Shown here: piece after piece, positions 1 through 6,138 of the stretch
Numbering within the stretch: the first letter of the stretch is position 1
Layout: the number at the start of each line of letters is the position of its first letter
Assembly (NCBI GenBank): GCA_021735105.1
Contig: JAIPHS010000041.1
Coordinates: 1-7,919, forward strand
Direction: 5' to 3'
DNA: 7,919 nucleotides
DNA from: Candidatus Omnitrophota bacterium
GTDB lineage: Bacteria; Omnitrophota; Gorgyraeia; Duberdicusellales; 4484-171
Program-made: the position numbers and the translations under genes
Notes under the pieces: model-generated
Database searches by the model: none
Seen by the model: only the letters and a program-made list of their open reading frames with translations
Told to the model about the DNA's origin: nothing

Positions 1-885
1 CAGGCTAAAGAGCCAGTAAATTTAAGCCTAGAGAGAAATGGTGACAAAATAAATTTAGATGTTCCTGTAGCAGTAAAAAAGATTACTAATGAATTGGGTA
101 GAGAAATTAAAGTTTCTTATATTGGGGTTAACGCCTACGGGCCAATAATTGGGGAAGTTATCGAAGATTATCCGGCTCAACAGGCAGGGCTTAAGAAGGG
201 GGATAAAATATTAGCGGTAAATAATAAAGATGTAGTAAGTTGGCAAGGCTTAGCCAAAGAAATACAGGATTCTGAAGGACCTGTTTCCTTAAAAGTAAAA
301 AGAAATAATAAGGTTTTTTCTCTAAAAGTCTCAGTTAAAAAAGAAGAGTTTAAAAATTTTAAATCTAAAAGAAAATACATTTCAGTAATTGGCATTAAAC
401 CGTTTCGAAAAGATAAAATTTTAAAGGCAAGCTTTCCTGCTTCTTTGGGAAAAGGAGCTAATATGTTGTTTCAGACAACTGTATTGAGTGCTAAGGGCTT
501 GTGGTATATGATAACTGATCCATCAATTTCTTTTCGTGAATCAGTGGCTGGTCCTATATACATATCCTATATAATATCAAAAACTGCTGAGCTCGGTTTT
601 GTTGCTTTGCTTCAGTTGATGTCTTTATTGAGTATATTTTTGTTTATTATTAATCTTTTACCTATTCCTGTATTTGACGGGGGCCACATTGTATTTTTTG
701 GGATTGAGAAATTAAAAAAAAGCCCTTTAAGCCAAAAAACAGAAGATACTGCAAATAGGATTGGATTAGCTTTAATTATAGTTTTAATGTTTTTTGTTTT
801 TTATAATGATATTGTTAAAAGAGGCCCTAAGATTTGGAAAGAAATAAAGAGCTCATTTAACCAAGAAAATAATGAAAAAAACTAA
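1..885 (+). CDS. rseP: RIP/site-2 zinc metalloprotease RseP, C-terminal part (5' end outside window)
   Basis: Intramembrane protease of the S2P (M50) family, which in bacteria cleaves anti-sigma factors and other single-pass membrane proteins. The frame is open from base 1; the TTG at 94 is an internal codon, so this is the 3' part of a longer gene (294 codons visible). Visible residues 1-30 look like the end of a first PDZ domain or of the preceding segment. Residues about 35-115 form a PDZ domain with the IGEVIEDYPAQQAGLKKGDK core. Hydrophobic segments follow at about 155-225 and 255-270. The S2P motif N-x-x-P-x-P-x-x-D-G-G-H lies at visible residues 218-229 (bases 652-687); its Asp226 is the expected third zinc ligand. 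The HEXXH motif must lie upstream of the window. The residue before that Asp is Phe rather than the usual Leu. The gene ends 14 bases inside ispG, so the two are probably translationally coupled. Family assignment is firm; the substrate is unknown. Confidence 0.93.
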   Translation, partial: QAKEPVNLSLERNGDKINLDVPVAVKKITNELGREIKVSYIGVNAYGPIIGEVIEDYPAQQAGLKKGDKILAVNNKDVVSWQGLAKEIQDSEGPVSLKVKRNNKVFSLKVSVKKEEFKNFKSKRKYISVIGIKPFRKDKILKASFPASLGKGANMLFQTTVLSAKGLWYMITDPSISFRESVAGPIYISYIISKTAELGFVALLQLMSLLSIFLFIINLLPIPVFDGGHIVFFGIEKLKKSPLSQKTEDTANRIGLALIIVLMFFVFYNDIVKRGPKIWKEIKSSFNQENNEKN

Positions 886-1918
886 AGTTGTAAAAATAAG
901 AGATTTAAGAGTTGGCGGAAAAAATCCAATACGAATAAAAGGAATGCTTAAAACACCAACTAAAAAGGTTAGATTATTGATAAAAGAGGCTAAAGGTTTA
1001 CAAGAAGAGGGTGCTGAGGCAATTAGAGTTGCGGTTGAAAAAGAAGAAGATATGGGCTTAGCCAATCTTTTAAAAAAACATATTACAGTCCCAATTGCTG
1101 CCGATATCCATTTTCAGCCCAAACTTGCAATTTTGGCAATAAATAATAATTTTGACCAAATCAGGCTGAATCCTTTAAATATTTCTAACAAAAGAGATAT
1201 CAAAAACATTGCTCAATTAGCCGGACAAAAAAAAATTCCAATAAGAATCGGAATAAATTCTGGTGGATTTAAGCAATCCAATATATCTAAAAAAAACCTG
1301 GCAAAGCAAATGGTAGAAAAATGTTTTGATTACATTGAAGCCTTGGAGAGCCAAAAATTCTTTGATATAATGGTTTCGCTAAAATGTGCAGATGTATCTA
1401 CAACAATTGCTGCAAATAGAATATTTTCTAAAAGATCTAACTATCCTTTACATCTTGGGATTACAGCTACCGGTTCTTGCCTAGAGGGGATAACTAAATC
1501 TTCAGTTGGATTGGGAGCTATGCTTAATCAGGGGATAGGAGACCTAGTTAGAGTTTCTTTAACTACAGATTCTTTAACTGAAGTTAAAATTGCTAAGTAT
1601 ATAATACAATCTTTAGGATTGCGGAATTTCGGCCCTGAAATTATTTCTTGTCCAACTTGTTCAAGATGCGGGGTTGATTTGCCTAAAGTGGTAGAAAAAT
1701 TTAGAGAAAAGTTAGATAAACTAAATTATAAAAAACCATGTAAAATTGCGATAATGGGATGTATAGTAAATGGCCCCGGAGAAGCAACTCAAGCAGATTT
1801 AGGAGTTGCTTTTGGCAGAGCCAGAGGTGTTTTATTTAAAAAGAGTAAGATTTTTAAAAAAACTACTGAAGATAAAATAATTAATGATTTAATTGAGGAG
1901 TTGAAAAAATATGAATAA
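872..1918 (+). CDS. ispG: 4-hydroxy-3-methylbut-2-enyl diphosphate synthase (IspG/GcpE)
   Basis: Cytosolic [4Fe-4S] enzyme converting MEcPP to HMBPP, the penultimate step of the MEP isoprenoid pathway; its products feed undecaprenyl phosphate and quinones. The 348 residues match the usual bacterial length without the large insert of plant and some other forms. An N-terminal TIM-barrel part (about 1-240) includes IRVAV (51-55) and ADIHF (77-81). A C-terminal iron-sulphur part carries CPTC (Cys260, Cys263), GCIVNGPGE with Cys297, and Glu304; these four match the cluster ligands of E. coli IspG (Cys270, Cys273, Cys305, Glu312) with the same Cys-to-Glu spacing. An extra Cys266 follows CPTC. Some usually invariant N-terminal segments differ: VQSM is IKGM (22-25), and RINPGN is RLNPLN (98-103). 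The ATG at 872 overlaps the end of rseP, and only a weak purine-rich stretch precedes it, suggesting coupling. Function is near certain from the C-terminal part. Confidence 0.95.
   Translation: MKKTKVVKIRDLRVGGKNPIRIKGMLKTPTKKVRLLIKEAKGLQEEGAEAIRVAVEKEEDMGLANLLKKHITVPIAADIHFQPKLAILAINNNFDQIRLNPLNISNKRDIKNIAQLAGQKKIPIRIGINSGGFKQSNISKKNLAKQMVEKCFDYIEALESQKFFDIMVSLKCADVSTTIAANRIFSKRSNYPLHLGITATGSCLEGITKSSVGLGAMLNQGIGDLVRVSLTTDSLTEVKIAKYIIQSLGLRNFGPEIISCPTCSRCGVDLPKVVEKFREKLDKLNYKKPCKIAIMGCIVNGPGEATQADLGVAFGRARGVLFKKSKIFKKTTEDKIINDLIEELKKYE
1895..1900 (+). promoter_or_regulatory. Shine-Dalgarno of the CpaF-like gene
   Basis: GAGGAG lies inside the last codons of ispG, ten bases before the ATG at 1911. 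It supports that start and coupled translation with ispG. Confidence 0.7.
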
Positions 1919-3155
1919 AAAAGATATTAAGAAAGATTTAAAAAAAGATATTAGTTCGCTGGTTGGGACAAAGCAGGATATTGATAGAGAATTTATAATA
2001 AAAAGAGCTATAGTTTTTTTTGCAGATTTGGAAAAAAATAGAAAAATAACGGTTGAAAATTCTGTAAAAAATACAGTAATAAAGTCACTTTGTAATGATT
2101 TTTTAGGCTTGGGCCCAATTCAAAAGTTGAGAGATGATCCAAAAGTTACCGAAATTATGGTAAATGGGCCAAATAGAGTTTATATTGAAAAAGATGGCCA
2201 TAAGGTTTTATCAGATGTAAAGTTTGATGATAACGCGCATCTTAAATATATAGTTGAAAAAATGGTTACTCCCAGCGGCAGAAGGGTAGATGAGAGTTCA
2301 CCTTATGTAGATTTTTCTTTAAAAGATGGCTCTCGGGTTAACGTAATTTTACCGCCGCTTTCGGCAGATGGAATCATGATCACTATTAGAAAATTTTTAC
2401 GTTCTATCGAAAAAGTGGAAGATTTGGTTCAACTAGGAACTATTAATCAAGCCATGGCGGATTTTTTAGTTGCTTGCGTAAAGGCCAAAGTTAATATTAT
2501 GTTTTCCGGTGCTACCGGTTCAGGTAAAACGACAACATTAGAAGTTCTTTCGTCTTGTATAGATTGTTCTGAAAGGATTATTACTATTGAAGATGCTCTT
2601 GAACTTAATTTACGTCAAGATCACGTGGTTAGGCTATTGACTCGCCTTTCTAATATTGAAGGGAAAGGAAGCGTATCTCCTCGTGATCTTTTTAGGAACA
2701 GTTTAAGAATGAGGCCAACTAGAGTAATTTTAGGAGAAATTAGAGGGCAAGAAGCTATGGATTATATTCAGGCTTTAAATAGCGGGCATCGGGGTTCTTT
2801 ATCGGTAATTCATGCCTCTGATCCTGTTGATGCTTTGACTCGGTTGGAAACCATGGCTTTATATGCCGGCCTGAACTTACCCGCCTGGGCAGTAAGAAGG
2901 CAAATATCACAAGGCTTGGATTTAATAGTCCAACAAAGGCAATTGCAGGATGGTACCAGAAAGTTAACTCATATAACCGAAATCGGCCAATTAAAGGATG
3001 ATGATATAGAATTACGGGATATTTTTACTTACGAGATAGAAAAATTAACGGATGATTTTAAAGTAAAGGGGAGTTTTCAGGCCAAGAATAAACCTACTTT
3101 CTTTGATATTTTTAAGAAGAAAGGGATAAAAATTAGTGAGGATATTTTTATTTAA
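1911..3155 (+). CDS. cpaF: CpaF/TadA-type secretion ATPase (type II/IV secretion, GspE superfamily)
   Basis: Hexameric cytoplasmic ATPase of the family that powers Tad/Flp pilus assembly or related secretion at the inner membrane. At 414 residues it is a compact, apparently complete member without an FHA domain. An N-terminal domain (about 1-165) contains LGLGPI..L..D..VTEIMVNGP (64-87) and the TPSGRRVDESSPYVD region (120-134), both typical of CpaF. The catalytic domain has Walker A GATGSGKTT (200-208), the Asp-box segment TIEDALELNL (225-234), NIEGKG (248-253), Walker B-like RVILGEIRG with Glu276, and the His box SVIHASDP with His301. LNLPAWAVRRQI (321-332) is also CpaF-like. All catalytic motifs are intact. 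It overlaps ispG by 8 bases and proS starts 14 bases downstream, so it is built into the operon. No TadB/TadC, pilin, secretin or prepilin peptidase gene is visible nearby. Subfamily is confident; the machine it drives is not known from here. Confidence 0.92.
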   Translation: MNKKDIKKDLKKDISSLVGTKQDIDREFIIKRAIVFFADLEKNRKITVENSVKNTVIKSLCNDFLGLGPIQKLRDDPKVTEIMVNGPNRVYIEKDGHKVLSDVKFDDNAHLKYIVEKMVTPSGRRVDESSPYVDFSLKDGSRVNVILPPLSADGIMITIRKFLRSIEKVEDLVQLGTINQAMADFLVACVKAKVNIMFSGATGSGKTTTLEVLSSCIDCSERIITIEDALELNLRQDHVVRLLTRLSNIEGKGSVSPRDLFRNSLRMRPTRVILGEIRGQEAMDYIQALNSGHRGSLSVIHASDPVDALTRLETMALYAGLNLPAWAVRRQISQGLDLIVQQRQLQDGTRKLTHITEIGQLKDDDIELRDIFTYEIEKLTDDFKVKGSFQAKNKPTFFDIFKKKGIKISEDIFI

Positions 3156-3159
3156 TTTT

Positions 3160-3164
3160 AGGAA
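3160..3164 (+). promoter_or_regulatory. Shine-Dalgarno of proS
   Basis: AGGAA in the 14-base gap after the CpaF-like gene, five bases before the ATG at 3170. It decides the proS start. Confidence 0.6.
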
Positions 3165-3169
3165 CAAAT

Positions 3170-4402
3170 ATGTTTTATTCAAAAAGCTTTATCAACACCT
3201 CTAGAGAAGATCCAAAAGTTGCTGAATGCAGGGGCCACAAGCTCTTGCTTAAGGCAAATTTTCTTTATATGGTTTCATCAGGGATTTATTCTTATTTGCC
3301 TTTAGGCTGGAGGGTGCTGGATAAGATAAATAAAATAATTAGATCTGAGATGAATTTAGTTGGTGCTCAGGAATTATTTATGAGTGCAGTTCAGCCAATT
3401 GATATTTGGAAAAAGACTGGCCGGGATAAGGATTTAGAAGAGGTGATGTTCAAGTTTAAAGACAGAAAATCTAGAGAGTTTTGCCTTGGCCCTACTCATG
3501 AAGAGGAAATTACCGAAATTGTAAAACGCTATATAAGTTCTTATAAACAACTGCCTTTTGTTCTTTATCAGATTCAAACTAAATTTAGGGATGAGCCTCG
3601 TCCTCGTTTTGGTTTAATGAGGAGTTCGGAGTTTATCATGAAAGATGCTTATAGTTTCAGCCTTACTCAGCAGTGTTTAGAAGATAATTATCAAAAAATG
3701 TATAAAGCCTATCAAATTATATTCGATAAGTTTAAATTTAATTATTTCATAAGTGAAGCTGATCCCGGAGCAATGGGCGGTAGCGCTTCTCATGAATTTA
3801 TGGTACCGGCTGAAATTGGAGAAGATGTTTTATATTTTTGTCCAAAATGCAAAAAATACTATAAAGAAGAAGGTAAGTGTTTAGTTTGTCAATGCGAAAC
3901 TAAATCTGAAAAGGTTGTTGAAGTTGGACATATTTTTAAATTGGGGACTAAATATTCAAAGGCGCAAGGAGCTTTTGTCCTTGATCAGCAAGGCAGGAGA
4001 AAACCTCTAATCATGGGTTGTTATGGAATAGGTGTAAGTAGGATTTTATCTGCAGTAGCTGAAACTAGCTCTGATTCTAAAGGATTGATTTGGCCAAAAA
4101 CTATAGCCCCATTTGATGCAACTTTATTGGTTTTAGACAAAAGCCAAACGCAGGAAGCATTATCTATAGAAGCTCTCCTAGAAAAGGAATGTTTTTCGAT
4201 TTTAATCGATGATCGCAAAAGTCCAGCCGGAGTAAAGTTTAACGATGCTTATTTAATTGGCAATCCTTATATTATGATTATTGGTAAAAATTATCGGGAG
4301 TCGGCAAAGATAGAAGTAGAAAAAAGAGAAACCGGCCAAAAATTTGAAATAGCAAAAGATAAAATAAAGGATTTTTTTAGAGATGAGTATAATATTAAAT
4401 AA
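3170..4402 (+). CDS. proS: Prolyl-tRNA synthetase, short form lacking the INS editing domain
   Basis: Class II synthetase charging tRNA-Pro with proline. At 410 residues it is about 160 shorter than usual bacterial ProRS (about 570). Motif 1 is around GIYSYLPLGWRVLDKI (38-53). The active-site GPTHEEE is at 107-113. Motif 2 is KFRDEPRPRFGLMRSSEFIMKDAYSF (138-163). Motif 3 is MGCYGIGVSRI (282-292). An anticodon-binding domain fills about 310-405. Between SASHEFMVPAE (205-215) and EVGHIFKLGTKYS (251-263), where bacterial ProRS normally carries the roughly 180-residue INS domain that deacylates Ala-tRNA-Pro, there is only a joint of about 35 residues. It holds C-x2-C-x9-C-x2-C (Cys224, 227, 237, 240) plus Cys242, which looks like a small zinc-binding knuckle. 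Both flanks are intact and in frame, so this is a true domain absence rather than a broken gene. The 3' end overlaps rimP by 20 bases. INS-less ProRS forms are known in other bacteria (alphaproteobacterial type), often paired with free-standing editing proteins. Confidence 0.95.
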   Translation: MFYSKSFINTSREDPKVAECRGHKLLLKANFLYMVSSGIYSYLPLGWRVLDKINKIIRSEMNLVGAQELFMSAVQPIDIWKKTGRDKDLEEVMFKFKDRKSREFCLGPTHEEEITEIVKRYISSYKQLPFVLYQIQTKFRDEPRPRFGLMRSSEFIMKDAYSFSLTQQCLEDNYQKMYKAYQIIFDKFKFNYFISEADPGAMGGSASHEFMVPAEIGEDVLYFCPKCKKYYKEEGKCLVCQCETKSEKVVEVGHIFKLGTKYSKAQGAFVLDQQGRRKPLIMGCYGIGVSRILSAVAETSSDSKGLIWPKTIAPFDATLLVLDKSQTQEALSIEALLEKECFSILIDDRKSPAGVKFNDAYLIGNPYIMIIGKNYRESAKIEVEKRETGQKFEIAKDKIKDFFRDEYNIK

Positions 4403-4838
4403 AATTGAAAAAAAAGTTAAAGAAATTATTAAAAAAGAGCAAGTTGAGCTTGTTGAATATAGAGCTTTTAATGTAAGAGGTAGGTTAACTATTAGGTGTT
4501 TAGTTGATTATCCAGAAGGCGGCATAACTTTAGAAAGTTTAGGCCGATTAAACAAAACAATCTTTAATCAACTTCAAGAAGATCTTTTTGATATGGATTA
4601 TAAAGTGGAAGTTAATTCACCGGGCCTAGATAGGCCGCTAAAGCAACCGGAAGATTTTTTAAAAATTAAGGGAAAAGATATTCTTCTTTGGCTTAAGGAG
4701 CCGGTTTTGGATAAGCAATTTATAGAAGCAAGATTAGAAGGCTTAGAAAAAAATAAACTTATTTTAAATTATGAAGGTAGTAATATATCTATAGATTTCG
4801 AAAAAGTAAAATCGGGCAAACAAAAATTTAGAACTTAA
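4383..4838 (+). CDS. rimP: Ribosome maturation factor RimP
   Basis: Small cytosolic factor needed for assembly of the 30S ribosomal subunit. The 151 residues match the family length. The N-terminal alpha/beta domain (about 1-75) has VELVEYRAFNVRGRLTIRCLVD (21-42) and GITLESLGRLNK (47-58). The family signature YKVEVNSPGLDRPLK is at 73-87, followed by the C-terminal SH3-like domain (about 88-151). The ATG at 4383 lies within the last codons of proS, with AAGGA at 4367-4371 eleven bases upstream, so translation is likely coupled. RimP immediately before nusA is the standard bacterial order, which supports the call. Nothing unusual in the protein. Confidence 0.95.
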   Translation: MSIILNKIEKKVKEIIKKEQVELVEYRAFNVRGRLTIRCLVDYPEGGITLESLGRLNKTIFNQLQEDLFDMDYKVEVNSPGLDRPLKQPEDFLKIKGKDILLWLKEPVLDKQFIEARLEGLEKNKLILNYEGSNISIDFEKVKSGKQKFRT

Positions 4839-4863
4839 AAGGTGTATTCATCAGATTTGGACT

Positions 4864-4872
4864 AAAGGAGGT
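4864..4872 (+). promoter_or_regulatory. Strong Shine-Dalgarno of nusA
   Basis: AAAGGAGGT is an almost perfect anti-16S complement, five bases before the GTG at 4878. It is the strongest ribosome binding site in the window and fixes the non-ATG start. It lies in the 39-base gap after rimP, in which I see neither a clear promoter nor a hairpin terminator. Confidence 0.85.
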
Positions 4873-4877
4873 AACTT

Positions 4878-6098
4878 GTGAAGAGAGAATTTTTAAGTAT
4901 AATAGCTCAACTGGAAAGGGAAAAAGGCCTTGATAAAGAGGTTCTTATGGATACTGTTCGTTATGCCCTAACTGTTGCAGCAAAAAAAATAGCTAAGATG
5001 AGTTCTCACGATGAAGAAGAAGTAACAGTTGATATAGATGATAAGGCCGGTGATATCCATGTTTATATTGGTGACAGAGAAGTAACCTCACAGGAGTTTG
5101 GCCGGATTGCAGCTCAAACTGCCCGTCAAGTTATTATTCAAAAGATTCGTGAAGCTGAAAAAAATAATATTTATGATGAGTATAAAGAAAAAGAAGGTGA
5201 TATAGTTGGCGGTGTAGTTTATAGATTAGAAAAAAGAGCTGTTATTTTAGATTTAATGGGAAAAACTGAAGGGATAATTCCTAAATCGTTCCTTTCATCT
5301 TTAGATAGGTTTAGGATGGGAGAGAGAGTAAAAGCTTATGTTTATGAAGTAAAAAAAGAAAGAGGAACTCAGATTATACTTTCCCGCATAGATCCAATTT
5401 TAGTTAAAAAGTTATTTCAGCTTGAAGTACCTGAAATATCTGAAGGGATAGTTGAGATAAAGTCAATTGCCCGCCAATCTGGCGAGCGGACAAAAATTGC
5501 AGTATATTCTAAAGAAGAAAAAGTTGATTGTGTCGGAGCTTGTGTAGGAATTAGAGGGTCAAGAGTAAAAAATATAATTGAAGAATTGAGAGGTGAAAAA
5601 ATTGATATTGTAAGATGGAGCGAAGATATAAAAGAATTTATCAAAGCTGCGCTTTCACCGGCAGTAATTTCAATGATTGAACTAGACAGAGAAAACAAAA
5701 GGGCTAAAGTTCAGCTTAGTTCAGATCAGCTTTCAATTGCAATTGGAAAAAGAGGCCAAAATGTAAGGTTAGCTTCTAAACTTGTCAATTGGGATATAGA
5801 TGTTAGGTCAAAAGAAAGTATAGAGGAAGCAATAAAAGAGCTGCAAAAACTAAAGAGTTTGGGTAGAAAGGCGGCAGAGAGTTTAGTTGATTCCGGTTAT
5901 AATAGCTTAAATTCATTGGAGAATGCCGAAGAAAAAAAACTTGCCCAGTTAAAGGGTATAGGCAAGAAAAAAGCAGCTAAAATTATAAAAGAAGCTAAAA
6001 AAATTAAGGCTCAGCAAAAAAAGAAACAAGAGGAAAAAAGACAAGCCGCAAAGGCAAAAGAGAAAGAAAGTGATGACCTTAAAGAAGATAAGGAATGA
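4878..6098 (+). CDS. nusA: Transcription termination/antitermination factor NusA
   Basis: RNA polymerase-associated factor controlling pausing, termination and antitermination. It has 406 residues with a GTG start fixed by the strong ribosome binding site. Domains in order: N-terminal polymerase-binding domain (about 1-105); S1 domain (about 106-172, from EGDIVGGVVYRLE to QIILSR); KH1 (about 185-262, with SGERTKIAVYS, VGACVGIRGSRV and GEKIDIVRW); KH2 (about 265-312, with LSIAIGKRGQNVRLASKLV at 285-303); and a helix-hairpin-helix-like region (about 320-375, with LKSLGRKAAESLV and LKGIGKKKAAKII). A strongly charged Lys/Glu tail runs from 374 to the end. E. coli NusA (495 residues) carries two C-terminal acidic repeats that are not seen here as such. 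In KH1 the usual D-P-V-G-A-C-V-G reads D-C-V-G-A-C-V-G (Cys218). infB follows after 40 bases. Confidence 0.96.
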   Translation: MKREFLSIIAQLEREKGLDKEVLMDTVRYALTVAAKKIAKMSSHDEEEVTVDIDDKAGDIHVYIGDREVTSQEFGRIAAQTARQVIIQKIREAEKNNIYDEYKEKEGDIVGGVVYRLEKRAVILDLMGKTEGIIPKSFLSSLDRFRMGERVKAYVYEVKKERGTQIILSRIDPILVKKLFQLEVPEISEGIVEIKSIARQSGERTKIAVYSKEEKVDCVGACVGIRGSRVKNIIEELRGEKIDIVRWSEDIKEFIKAALSPAVISMIELDRENKRAKVQLSSDQLSIAIGKRGQNVRLASKLVNWDIDVRSKESIEEAIKELQKLKSLGRKAAESLVDSGYNSLNSLENAEEKKLAQLKGIGKKKAAKIIKEAKKIKAQQKKKQEEKRQAAKAKEKESDDLKEDKE

Positions 6099-6121
6099 AA
6101 ATAAATAAAACAATTAATTTT

Positions 6122-6130
6122 AAGGGGTGG
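6122..6130 (+). promoter_or_regulatory. Shine-Dalgarno of infB
   Basis: AAGGGGTGG, eight bases before the ATG at 6139. An in-frame TTG at 6133 is only two bases from this site, too close to be the start, so ATG 6139 is preferred. Confidence 0.65.
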
Positions 6131-6138
6131 TATTGATA

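Noticed and set aside
94..96. TTG as start of the first gene
   Set aside because: The frame is open back to base 1 and the upstream translation continues the protease sequence; the TTG is an internal Leu codon and has no ribosome binding site.
177..395. Minus-strand open frame opposite rseP
   Set aside because: Lies opposite a clear PDZ domain, has no recognisable product and no ribosome binding site; it reflects the composition of the coding strand.
853..1065. Minus-strand open frame opposite the rseP/ispG junction
   Set aside because: Shadow of ispG; low-complexity Ser/Phe-rich translation typical of the antisense of Lys-rich coding DNA.
1226..1234. Run of nine A in ispG, and run of eight T at 2014-2021 in the CpaF-like gene, as possible slippage sites
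   Set aside because: Both genes read correctly in the zero frame through the runs, and homopolymers are expected at this base composition.
4021..4218. Minus-strand open frame opposite proS
   Set aside because: Opposite motif 3 and the anticodon-binding domain of ProRS, with no recognisable domain.
4839..4877. Possible promoter or attenuator before nusA
   Set aside because: A TTGGAC-like hexamer at 4856-4861 has no matching -10 element before the start, and no stable inverted repeat is visible.
5417..5698. Minus-strand open frame opposite nusA
   Set aside because: Opposite the conserved KH1 domain; Ser/Ile-rich shadow translation.
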